This document shows, in pieces, positions 17,953 through 27,029 of a stretch of DNA of 64,000 nt. Position 1 is the stretch's first letter. Each line of letters starts with the position of its first letter. Made by a program: the position numbers and the translations under genes. This DNA comes from Acidobacteriota bacterium. Its GTDB lineage: Bacteria > Acidobacteriota > Terriglobia > Terriglobales > Acidobacteriaceae. The stretch is from contig JABCZC010000009.1 in the NCBI GenBank assembly GCA_013289875.1, positions 1 to 64,000 of the forward strand, given 5' to 3'. The notes under the pieces were generated by a model. It was not told where the DNA came from. It made no database searches and saw only the letters and a list, made by a program, of their open reading frames with translations.

Positions 17953-20900
17953 ATGACGCGCCGTCGCATCTCGATCTCGCTTCTGCTGGCCGTGTCGCAA
18001 CTCACCGCGCCGGTCTTTAGCCGCGCCCAGCAGCCCGCCGCGCCCGTTCCAACGCAGCAACCTGCCGCAGCCACGACAGCCCCGCAATCCGGAGCGATCT
18101 TACAGGCGGGCGGCACCATCCATGGCACCGTCAAGTCTGGAACCATTCCCCTCCCTGGCGTAAGCATCACCGCCACCAATACCCTCACTGGGAAAAAATA
18201 TTCGAGCGCCAGCGATGCCCGCGGCAACTACAGCATGACCATTCCGCAGAATGGCCGCTACGTTCTGCGAACCGAACTCGCTGCCTTCGCCCCCACTACC
18301 CAGGAAGCGCTGCTTAATGCCACGTCTCGCGACCAGAAGATCGATTTCACTCTCACCCTCGCCTCGCGCGCCGTCCAGGAAGAGCAGCAGCAGGCCGCTT
18401 CGACGCGTCAATACTCCGGCCGCGGGACACAGAGCCTGTCCCTGGCCGATGCCGCCACTGGTTTGATCGCAGCTGCCGGTGGAGACTCATCCACCGCAAC
18501 CACCGCTCTTCCCTCGCTTGCGTCGAATCCCGACGTCTCCAGCGAATCTGTCGCTGTCGCCGGCCAAAACGGCTCCACCAATCCTTTCGCCGGAATCAAC
18601 TTCGGCGACGGACCGCCGCCCCCGGGCGCTGCCGACGCAAGCTATGGCGGACCCGGAGGAGGCGGCCCAGGTGGCGGAGCTCCAGGTGGCGGAGGTCCAG
18701 GTGGTGCCGGCGGAGGGGGTGGCGGTGGCTTCGGTGGAGGAGGCGGTTTTGGAGGTGGCGGGGGCGGCGGACGCGGCTTTGGTGGCCGCGGCAACTTCCG
18801 CAATTTCAACCCAAATCAGCCCCACGGCGCTTTCTTCTGGAACGGTGGCAACTCCGCCCTCAACGCCCAGCCGTACGCACTGCGCGGCCAACCCCTCGCC
18901 CAGCCCAGCTACGCCTCCAACCGCTTCGGACTCACCTTCATTGGCGCGCCCTACATCCCGCACCTGATCACGCATGACACAAAGGACTTTATTTTCTTCA
19001 CCCTCTCCGGCCAGCGGTCGTCATCGCCCTTCGACGAGTACGGAACCGTGCCCCTGGCTGCCGAGCGCATGGGGAACTTTCAGGATCTGACCACGCCCGA
19101 GGGTACGCCTATCACTATTTACGATCCCGGCTGCTACCCCGGCGACCCCAACAAGGGCAAGCCCTTCCCGCAGAACACCGTCCCTGCACAATGCATCTCT
19201 CCGCAAGCCACAGCTCTGCTGAATTACATCCCCCCGGCCAATTTGCCCGGTGCGTCTCAGAACTACCGCCGCCTGGCCACTGCCCAGACCAACACCACCA
19301 CCATCGGGGCGCGTCTGATTCACAACTTCGGAGCGGGCGGAAACAACGCCGCCCTCGGCAACTTCGTCCGCCAGCGACTCGGCCAGGGCGGCAGCCCCGG
19401 TCTGCACCAGAACATCAATTTCAACTTCAACTACAGCCACACAGCTTCCGACAGCCTCAACCTCTTCCCCGACCTCGGAGGCGCCACCCAGAGCACCCAG
19501 TACTCCCTCCAGGCTGGATACTCGCTGAGCAAGGGCCACCTCGCCAACAGCCTGAACGTCAACTGGAACCGGACGAATTCCCAGACGCGCAACTATTTCA
19601 CGAACACAACCGACGTCGCCGGCCAGATCGGCCTCAACGGACTCCCCACCAATCCACTCCTCTACGGCCTGCCCGATATCACTCTCAACCAGTTCACCAG
19701 CCTTGGCGAGGTGCAGCCAGCCTTCCAGATCAACCAGACCATTTCGCTCTCTGAGTCTCTTTCCTGGATTCACAAGAAGCACAACGTCCGAGTGGGCGGC
19801 GACTACCGCCGCGTGCACCTCGACATGGTTGGCCTGACCAACTCCACCGGGAGCTACACCTTCACCGGCGTCTACACCGAGGCGCCCGGAACTAGCTCGA
19901 GCGCTCCTGGCGGAACCTCGACCTCCGGCTCCTCCCTTGCCGACATGCTCCTCGGCTTCCCCCAGCAGACCAGCCTGCAGGCGCCATACCAAAAGGCCTA
20001 CCTCCGCGAAAATGTCATCGACGCGTACGCTCAGGACGACTGGCGGGCGCTGCCCAATCTGACCATCAACGCCGGCCTGCGCTATGAATACTTCTCGCCT
20101 TATTCGGAAAAGAACAATCGTCTCGCCACACTGGACACCGGCCTCGATTACACCCTGGCCACGACCGTCCTGCCCAACACCGACGGACCCTACACCGGGT
20201 ACTATCCGAACACTCTGGTCTACCCCGAAAAGAATGATTTCTCCCCGCGCATCGGCATCGCCTGGCACCCGATCAAGGACACCGTCGTCCGAGCCGGGTA
20301 TGGCATTAACTTCGCCATCGGCCAGTACGTGAAATTCGTGCAGGACTTCGCCTTCCAGCCGCCGTGGGCCAACGTCCAGACCAACAGCAACGAGCTCACC
20401 GGCCTGCCCACCTACACTCTCGTCAATGGCTTCACCGCAACGCCCCCCTCGGAAGGCAACTACTCGGTCAACAAGAATTACCGCCTGCCCTACGTGCAGG
20501 TCTGGAACCTCGACGTTCAACGAACACTCCCCATGGGCATCGTCCTCAACGTTGGCTACAACGGCTCGAAGGGCACACGGTTAGACATCGTCGACGCCCC
20601 GGGCCGTTTCGGCACCAGTGTGCCGAACGTTCTTTACGACTACGAGAACGATGTGGCCTTCTCCAACTTCAATGCCCTCGCCGTGCGCCTGCGCAAGCGC
20701 ATGCAGAACGGCGTCGCCCTCGGCGCGACCTATACTTACTCCCACTCCATCGACGACGCCAGCTCCATTGGCGGCAACGGAGGAACTGGCGTCACCGTCG
20801 CCCAGAACTGGCAGGATCTGCTCGCCGAAGAATCGAACTCCAGCTTCGACATCCGCCAGCAGCTCAAAGGCGACTTCGTCTATGAGCTTCCCTTCGGCCC

Positions 20901-21396
20901 CGACACCCACCTGCTCACCAGCGGTAATTTTCTCTCGCACGCTGTCAGCGGTCTGTCAGTATCCGGCACCTTCGATTTCGCCACCGGATCGCCGCTCACT
21001 CCACATTACGAAGCTGCTATCGCCGACGTCGCCCGCGGCAGTACAGGCTCTCTGCGCCCCAACCGCGTGCCTGGTGTCTCTTTGACGGCGGGTGGAGGCT
21101 CGCTCGACAACTGGTTTAACAAGGCGGCCTTTGAAAATCCGCCGAGCGACGGTTACGGAACTGCTTCGCGCTTCTCGATTCCCGGCCCCGGAACCGTCTC
21201 GGTCAACATGTCGCTTTCGAAAACCCACCGCTTCTCGGAAATGCGCACGTTCGAAGTCCGGGCCACTGCCAGCAACGTCTTCAACACCGTCCAGTATTCG
21301 GGCGTCGACACCACACTCGGCTCCGCAACCTACGGCGAGGTGATTTCGGCCGCCAGCATGCGGCAGTTCACCTTCCTGGCTCGCTTTCGCTATTAA
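17953..21396 (+). CDS. TonB-dependent receptor, Oar-like, with N-terminal carboxypeptidase-regulatory domain and Gly-rich insert
   Basis: signal peptide; GTIHGTVKSGTIPLPGVSITATNTLTGKKYSSASDARGNYSMTIP; long Gly-rich stretch; beta-barrel sequence ending in aromatic TFLARFRY. Confidence 0.87.
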   Translation: MTRRRISISLLLAVSQLTAPVFSRAQQPAAPVPTQQPAAATTAPQSGAILQAGGTIHGTVKSGTIPLPGVSITATNTLTGKKYSSASDARGNYSMTIPQNGRYVLRTELAAFAPTTQEALLNATSRDQKIDFTLTLASRAVQEEQQQAASTRQYSGRGTQSLSLADAATGLIAAAGGDSSTATTALPSLASNPDVSSESVAVAGQNGSTNPFAGINFGDGPPPPGAADASYGGPGGGGPGGGAPGGGGPGGAGGGGGGGFGGGGGFGGGGGGGRGFGGRGNFRNFNPNQPHGAFFWNGGNSALNAQPYALRGQPLAQPSYASNRFGLTFIGAPYIPHLITHDTKDFIFFTLSGQRSSSPFDEYGTVPLAAERMGNFQDLTTPEGTPITIYDPGCYPGDPNKGKPFPQNTVPAQCISPQATALLNYIPPANLPGASQNYRRLATAQTNTTTIGARLIHNFGAGGNNAALGNFVRQRLGQGGSPGLHQNINFNFNYSHTASDSLNLFPDLGGATQSTQYSLQAGYSLSKGHLANSLNVNWNRTNSQTRNYFTNTTDVAGQIGLNGLPTNPLLYGLPDITLNQFTSLGEVQPAFQINQTISLSESLSWIHKKHNVRVGGDYRRVHLDMVGLTNSTGSYTFTGVYTEAPGTSSSAPGGTSTSGSSLADMLLGFPQQTSLQAPYQKAYLRENVIDAYAQDDWRALPNLTINAGLRYEYFSPYSEKNNRLATLDTGLDYTLATTVLPNTDGPYTGYYPNTLVYPEKNDFSPRIGIAWHPIKDTVVRAGYGINFAIGQYVKFVQDFAFQPPWANVQTNSNELTGLPTYTLVNGFTATPPSEGNYSVNKNYRLPYVQVWNLDVQRTLPMGIVLNVGYNGSKGTRLDIVDAPGRFGTSVPNVLYDYENDVAFSNFNALAVRLRKRMQNGVALGATYTYSHSIDDASSIGGNGGTGVTVAQNWQDLLAEESNSSFDIRQQLKGDFVYELPFGPDTHLLTSGNFLSHAVSGLSVSGTFDFATGSPLTPHYEAAIADVARGSTGSLRPNRVPGVSLTAGGGSLDNWFNKAAFENPPSDGYGTASRFSIPGPGTVSVNMSLSKTHRFSEMRTFEVRATASNVFNTVQYSGVDTTLGSATYGEVISAASMRQFTFLARFRY
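18646..18795 (+). repeat. Gly-rich low-complexity coding tract
   Basis: encodes GGPGGGGPGGGAPGGGGPGGAGGGGGGGFGGGGGFGGGGGGGRGFGGRG. Confidence 0.85.
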
Positions 21397-21408
21397 GGAG
21401 ACTCGAAC

Positions 21409-23640
21409 ATGACAAGCCGTCTCCAGACCCTCACCCTCGCAGCAGCCATCGCGTTCGCTGTCGTCCCCGGGCTCTTCGCCCAGCAGCCCCCGGCCCAGCA
21501 ATCGGCTCCCCTGCAATCAATAGACCAGCAGCAGCAGCCCAGCCAGTCGTCATTCTCGCTGAAGATCAACAGCGACATAGTGCTCACCAATGTCGTTGTG
21601 CGCGACAAGAAGACGGGCGAAGTCGTTCGCGGACTCACCGCCAAAGACTTCACCATCCTCGAAAACGGTAAGGCGCAACAGCTTTCCAGCTTCGATTTTG
21701 AAAGCGTCGACCAGGCCGCTCCGCTCAACGAAGCCACCATCACCGGACAGTCCGGCACCAGCATCTTCAACGCCAAAAACGGCGTTGCCAAACCCGAAGA
21801 GCTCCGCAACCACCGCCTCATCGTGATGTTCTTCGACATCACCTCCATGCAGCCCGAGGACCTCGATCGCTCGCAGAAAGCCGCCCGCAACTACATCAAC
21901 CGCCAGATGCAGCCCGCCGACCTGGTCGCCGTCGTCTCGCTTGATACTTCTCTGTCACTCGACCAGGACTTCACCCAGAACAAGCAGCTCTTGCTCGCCG
22001 CCGTTAATTCCTACTCCGGCGATCAAAGCTCTGGCTTTCAGGCCGGAGCCACCAGCACTACCAACCAGGTCGAGGACACTACCTCCTTCACCGCCGACGA
22101 GCAGGAGTACAACGACCTCAACACCGACCGCGAACTCTTCGCCATTGCGTCTGTCTCCAAATCGCTCGCCTACATCACCGAAAAGAAATCCATGCTCTAC
22201 TTCTCCGGCGGAATCCAGCGTGATGGCATCGAGAATCAGGCGTCATTGCGCTCCGCCATCAACGCCGCCGTGCGCGCCAACTTATCCATCTACAGTGTCG
22301 ATACGCGTGGCCTGCAGGCCATCTCGCCGCTCGGTGACGCCACCACCGGCAGCCTGCGCGGCACCTCCGGATACAACGGCGCGGCCCTCCAGAACAATCT
22401 CGACGCCAACTTCAACACCCAGGAAGTCATGGCCACACTCTCGTCGGACACCGGCGGCAAGGCCTTCTTCGACTCGAACGACTTCTCACCGGCCTTCGAA
22501 CGCATCCAGCATGACACCTCGGCCTACTACGTCCTCGGTTTCCGCTCCACGGATACGAGAAGAGACGGCCGCTATCGCAAGCTCACCGTTAAGATCAACC
22601 GAGCTGACGTGAAGCTCGAATACCGCCCCGGCTACTACGCCCCAGCCGACTACCAGCACTCCACACACGAAGATCGCGAGCGTCAGCTCGAAGACCAACT
22701 CGCCAGCGACCTGCCCGCAACCGACGTAGCCGTCTACATGGAGACGCTCTACTTCCGCACTGACGACACGCACTATTACGTCCCCGTCTCCATCGTCGTG
22801 CCCGGCTCGCAGATTCCCTTCGTCAAGGGCGGAGACAAGGACAAAGCCACTCTCGACATCATCGGCCAGGTCAAAGATCTGCAGGGTCACTCGATCGGTC
22901 AGGCGCGCGAGACCGTGAAGCTCTCCATCGACCAGGCCCAGCAGGTCCGCCAGAAAAACGTGCAGTACTCCACCGGATTCACTCTTCCCATTGGCAAGTT
23001 CCATCTCAAATTTGTCGTGCGCGAAAACGAAACCGGCCGCATGGGTTCCTTCGAGACCGACATCAATGTCCCCGACCAGCGCAAAATCCCTCTCAAGATG
23101 AGTTCCATCGTCCTCGCCAGCCAGCGCATCCCGGCTGCGAAGCATGCCGACAGCCCCCTCGTCCATGATGGTGAGCAGCTTGTTCCCAACCTGCCGCACG
23201 TCTTCCGCCAGGACCAGCACCTTTACTTCCTATACGAGGTTTACGCCCCCTCGCACGCCACGCCGGCTGCTGATCCCGCGGCCAAAGACCAGAAGCCCGC
23301 GGCAAAAGGCCCCAATGCACCCGTCCGCGTCCTCACCAGCATTGAATTCCTGAACGGAAGCACCAAAGCCTTCGAAACTCCGCTTGTCGAAGCCAAAGCC
23401 CTCAACGTGCCTGCGCGCGATGCCGTCGCCTTCCAGTTCGACGTGCCCCTCACCAGCCTCAAGCCGGGTCTATATACGTGCCAGGTGAACGTGATCGACG
23501 ACGCCGGAGGCAGCTTCAGCTTCCCCCGCACCGCCGTGCTGATTCGCGAGGCCGCGCAGGCGACCACTCCGCCCTCGACCCCAACATCACCCAGTTCGCC
23601 TGCGCCCGCCGCAGGCAGCCCCGCTGCACCCGGGCGGTAG
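21409..23640 (+). CDS. secreted VWFA-related (von Willebrand factor A) domain protein
   Basis: signal peptide; VLTNVVVRDKKTGEVVRGLTAKDFTILENGKAQQLSSFDFE, IVMFFDITSMQPEDLDRSQKAA, SVDTRGL, YYVLGFRSTDTRRDGRYRKLTVKINR. Confidence 0.87.
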   Translation: MTSRLQTLTLAAAIAFAVVPGLFAQQPPAQQSAPLQSIDQQQQPSQSSFSLKINSDIVLTNVVVRDKKTGEVVRGLTAKDFTILENGKAQQLSSFDFESVDQAAPLNEATITGQSGTSIFNAKNGVAKPEELRNHRLIVMFFDITSMQPEDLDRSQKAARNYINRQMQPADLVAVVSLDTSLSLDQDFTQNKQLLLAAVNSYSGDQSSGFQAGATSTTNQVEDTTSFTADEQEYNDLNTDRELFAIASVSKSLAYITEKKSMLYFSGGIQRDGIENQASLRSAINAAVRANLSIYSVDTRGLQAISPLGDATTGSLRGTSGYNGAALQNNLDANFNTQEVMATLSSDTGGKAFFDSNDFSPAFERIQHDTSAYYVLGFRSTDTRRDGRYRKLTVKINRADVKLEYRPGYYAPADYQHSTHEDRERQLEDQLASDLPATDVAVYMETLYFRTDDTHYYVPVSIVVPGSQIPFVKGGDKDKATLDIIGQVKDLQGHSIGQARETVKLSIDQAQQVRQKNVQYSTGFTLPIGKFHLKFVVRENETGRMGSFETDINVPDQRKIPLKMSSIVLASQRIPAAKHADSPLVHDGEQLVPNLPHVFRQDQHLYFLYEVYAPSHATPAADPAAKDQKPAAKGPNAPVRVLTSIEFLNGSTKAFETPLVEAKALNVPARDAVAFQFDVPLTSLKPGLYTCQVNVIDDAGGSFSFPRTAVLIREAAQATTPPSTPTSPSSPAPAAGSPAAPGR

Positions 23641-23969
23641 AAGTAGAGTTCCGGAGCAAATTCATTTAGTCCTTCGGTTTGCGGAGACATCGTTGCTGCT
23701 GCCACAGGATGAGGCGGCTGTTGCCCGATGGACGAACCCGCTGCAACTGGCAGAGATGCTGTTCATGCTGTGGCTTCTGATCAGAGGAGCCACCCCTCAA
23801 GACGCAACGAAGCAGGTTGGACAAGATACTGGCCCGGTCCCGCACTCAGCGCTCGTCGCTTGGCAGCAGACGCTTTCTTCTCGAAGGCCGCGGTCTCTGA
23901 TCTGAAGTCATGAATCCCTTCGCTTCTCGGACGAATCTGTAACTTGGTAGCTGTCGAGGAGAAATAGAG

Positions 23970-24413
23970 ATGGCTGTCATCCTGTCCTCAACGATTGCTG
24001 TTCTGCTATTGATCGGTTTCTGGGTCAAAAGCAGGAAAAACCGGCGTGAATTGGAAGAACACAGCATCACGCCAGAAGCCCTTTACGCACTGCTGGCCTC
24101 ACATTCGGATGTGCTTGTCTTCGATGTCCGTCAACCGCTCGATTTGCTTGCCGACTCGGAGATTATTCCGGGCGCAACCAGGCTATCGCCAAAGGAAGTC
24201 ATACAAAATCCGTCGCTGATCCCGAAAGAGAAGGACTCGGTCGTCTACTGTACGTGTCCAAGCGATGAGACAAGCCAGACTATCTTGCATCGAGCTCTCG
24301 CCTTGAAGTTTTTCCAAATCAAATTTCTCAAAGGCGGGCTGGAGGCATGGAAAGCAAAGGGTTATCCCGTGGAGCCATACAATAAGCCCTTCCGGCTCGA
24401 CACTGGCACCTGA
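23970..24413 (+). CDS. membrane-anchored rhodanese-like domain protein
   Basis: N-terminal TM; VFDVRQPLDLLADSEIIPGATRLSP, VVYCTCPSDETS active-site loop, LKGGLEAWKAKGYPVEP. Confidence 0.88.
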   Translation: MAVILSSTIAVLLLIGFWVKSRKNRRELEEHSITPEALYALLASHSDVLVFDVRQPLDLLADSEIIPGATRLSPKEVIQNPSLIPKEKDSVVYCTCPSDETSQTILHRALALKFFQIKFLKGGLEAWKAKGYPVEPYNKPFRLDTGT

Positions 24414-24465
24414 GCTCTGCCCTTCGCGGAATTTCGCCACCGACACGCGCTATCCACCGACCGCG

Positions 24466-24831
24466 CTATAAGGAGCAGTGATGCCACGCCCTCCAGAGCC
24501 GTCGCGCATAGACTCCAAGATTGAAGACGCACACTGTCACTCCAAAACCCGTGACCACCCACGCCGGAAGATCCGGATAGATCGTCGCCTCCAGATAGTG
24601 CACCAGAAACCCGCCCGTCCATGTATGCATTCCTGCTCTGGCTTCGAGCCACTGCTCGACCAACGTCAGTGGACACGGCCACGGACCAACCTCAACGATA
24701 ATTCCCCAGATCAGCGACGCCACATGGAACGCCGTCCACCAGGGGCGCCCGCGCGTCCACAGCGCTCCCGCGATCGCCCAGAGAATCCAGGCCAGATGCA
24801 GAACAAGCACCGCTGCCGCGAGCGCGTCCAT
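24466..24831 (-). CDS. DUF2784 family membrane protein
   Basis: VLVLHLAWILWAIAGALWTRGRPWWTAFHVASLIWGIIVEVGPWPCPLTLVEQWLEAR. Confidence 0.85.
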   Translation of the reverse strand: MDALAAAVLVLHLAWILWAIAGALWTRGRPWWTAFHVASLIWGIIVEVGPWPCPLTLVEQWLEARAGMHTWTGGFLVHYLEATIYPDLPAWVVTGFGVTVCVFNLGVYARRLWRAWHHCSL

Positions 24832-24899
24832 CGTGCGATCCCATTTGCGATCTTACTTCCGACTTCCTCCATCGTGTAAAGTACCTTCGAGGTACAGCA

Positions 24900-26159
24900 G
24901 TGATCGCAACAAAACCGATGGCCTCCCGCCGCTCCCACCTGTTCCTGCTGATCGGCGCGCTGGCTCTCGCCATCTCTGCCCATGCCGCGGCAAATGGCTT
25001 CGTCCACACCAACGGATCGCAGCTCGTCGATGGCCAAGGCCATGCGCTGAACCTGCGCGGCACCAGTCTCGGTAACTGGATGGTCCCCGAAGGCTATATG
25101 TTTCGTTTGGAGCAGGGCCCGCAATCAGGACGTGAGATTGAAGCCCTCGTCAATGAACTGTTAGGCCCGACGGCAGCCACGCAATTCTGGCATGATTACC
25201 GCGACCGCTACGTCACCCGCGCCGACATCCAGTTCCTCCATCACGCCGGATACAACTCCATCCGCATACCCATCGACTACAGGTTCTTCACTCCCGGCAA
25301 CGAAGAAGGCTTCACCCTCCCCGAGGGCTTCACTCTTTTAGACCGCGTCATCGGATGGGCCCAAGAAGCCGGCCTCTACGTCGTGCTCGACATGCACGCC
25401 GCTCCGTGTGGCCAGACCGGCACGAATATTGACAACAGCTGGGGATATCCCTGGCTCTTCGAAAGCCCCGAGTGCCAGCAGCAGATCATCGATATCTGGA
25501 AGAGTATCGCCGCTCACTACCGCGACTCGAAAACCGTCCTCGGCTACGACCTGCTCAACGAACCGATCCCGCATTTTCCACAGCTTCAGATCTACAACGC
25601 GCGCCTTGAACCGCTCTACCGCCGCATCGTGGCAGGCGTCCGTGAGGTCGACACCCACCACGTAGTCATTCTCGGCGGAGCCCAGTGGGACACCAACTTC
25701 AGCGTCTTCGGGCCGCCTTTTGACTCCAACGTGATGTACACCTTCCACAAATACTGGACGCCGCCCGAACAGCCCGCCATCCAGCCCTATCTCGACTTCC
25801 GTGATCGCTATCACGTGCCCCTCTGGCTGGGAGAATCCGGAGAAAACACTGACGCCTGGGTCAGCCAGTTCCGGCAGCTGCTCGAAAAGAACCAGATAGG
25901 CTGGGCCTTCTGGCCATACAAGAAGATGGAAAGGACCTCGGCGCCGGTTTCTTTCAACCGCCCCCAGTACTGGGATGAGATTGTCGCCTTCGCCAAAACC
26001 CGCGGCAGCACGGGAGATGCTGAAAAGCAGATTGCACGCCGCCCTCCCATGGATCACATCCGCGCGGCCTTTGCCGACCTGCTCCAAAATATCGAGTTCC
26101 AGCATTGCACGCAGAACGCGGACTACCTCGCGGCGCTCGGGCTCTCCTCCGTAAACTAA
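24900..26159 (+). CDS. secreted glycoside hydrolase family 5 (cellulase-like)
   Basis: LNLRGTSLGNWMVPEGYMF, HHAGYNSIRIPIDYRFF, LGYDLLNEPIPHF (acid/base E), PLWLGESGENTDAWV (nucleophile E). Confidence 0.9.
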   Translation: MIATKPMASRRSHLFLLIGALALAISAHAAANGFVHTNGSQLVDGQGHALNLRGTSLGNWMVPEGYMFRLEQGPQSGREIEALVNELLGPTAATQFWHDYRDRYVTRADIQFLHHAGYNSIRIPIDYRFFTPGNEEGFTLPEGFTLLDRVIGWAQEAGLYVVLDMHAAPCGQTGTNIDNSWGYPWLFESPECQQQIIDIWKSIAAHYRDSKTVLGYDLLNEPIPHFPQLQIYNARLEPLYRRIVAGVREVDTHHVVILGGAQWDTNFSVFGPPFDSNVMYTFHKYWTPPEQPAIQPYLDFRDRYHVPLWLGESGENTDAWVSQFRQLLEKNQIGWAFWPYKKMERTSAPVSFNRPQYWDEIVAFAKTRGSTGDAEKQIARRPPMDHIRAAFADLLQNIEFQHCTQNADYLAALGLSSVN

Positions 26160-26166
26160 GAGTCCT

Positions 26167-26502
26167 CTATTTATCCGTATCGTCGAACGCAAACCTTCCC
26201 AGCACGATTGGGCGCGATGTCGGCGGCTTGGTGCTTGCCACATCCACCGGATAGGGCTGCTGTCCATACGTCGGAAAGCCCCAGATCCTTCCTGTCCGCA
26301 TGTCCACCGCCACCTTCCCGTAGATCTGGCTGGTGCCGTCTGGAGCACGCAGCATAAAGACGCCCGGCTCAAAATACAGCGGATAATCCGCCATGACCTG
26401 CGCCTGCGCGGGCCGCGGCGTAACAAATGGTTCGATGGCGATCGCCAGCAGCGCAATCGCAATCAGCAGCAACAGAACATTGGTTGTAGCGGCACTCTTC
26501 AT
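26167..26502 (-). CDS. hypothetical protein with N-terminal TM/signal anchor
   Basis: MKSAATTNVLLLLIAIALLAIAIEPFVTPRPAQAQ then structured region VFMLRAPDGTSQIYGKVAVDMRTGRIWGFP. Confidence 0.7.
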   Translation of the reverse strand: MKSAATTNVLLLLIAIALLAIAIEPFVTPRPAQAQVMADYPLYFEPGVFMLRAPDGTSQIYGKVAVDMRTGRIWGFPTYGQQPYPVDVASTKPPTSRPIVLGRFAFDDTDK

Positions 26503-26596
26503 TTCGCTCCTTCTTTGGGCGGCATTGCGACATTCAACCCCGCCACCAATCTAAACCCGGCAATGCTAGTCTTGGTTTTCAGTCAGGGAGAAGCCT

Positions 26597-26941
26597 ATGG
26601 CCGACGAACCGCCCGAAAGGCCGCGTGTTCCACTGCCCGCCGGATATCGCCCGGGCATTATTACCGCCATTACCGTACTGCTGGGCTTCTCGCTCCTCTT
26701 CTTTCGCTACTTTGACTTCGAACTCCCTGGCGAATGGACCCCCGCCTCAACCGTCGCTGCCATCCTCATGGGTCTATCGATCCTCATGCAATTTGTCTCC
26801 CTTTGGAGATCACTCCAGGTCAAGGATGACGACGAGGCCGAGTACGCCATTACCCTCCGCTGGTTTCTTTCTTCCGCCATCGTTCTCCTCGCCAGCCTGG
26901 CGCTGGCCGGGCTCTCAATCTCTCATATCTTCAATTTCTGA
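26597..26941 (+). CDS. hypothetical three-TM membrane protein
   Basis: three hydrophobic segments; GGGAGAAGCC upstream of ATG. Confidence 0.65.
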   Translation: MADEPPERPRVPLPAGYRPGIITAITVLLGFSLLFFRYFDFELPGEWTPASTVAAILMGLSILMQFVSLWRSLQVKDDDEAEYAITLRWFLSSAIVLLASLALAGLSISHIFNF

Positions 26942-27029
26942 TCATCCATCGATCGCCCGGAAGTGACAGGCTCGCCACGCATCCTGCAAAATGTCTTTTG
27001 CTCTTTTCCAGCTATTCAAGGACCGAACC

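Noticed and set aside
18646-18795. Possible CRISPR or tandem-repeat array
   Set aside because: Repetition is codon-level Gly-rich coding sequence in frame with the receptor; no fixed repeat/spacer periodicity.
19021-20520. 499-aa minus-strand ORF antisense to the TonB receptor
   Set aside because: Lies fully opposite a well-supported receptor gene; composition (VG/E/R-rich) is typical of mirror ORFs in high-GC DNA; no recognisable domain.
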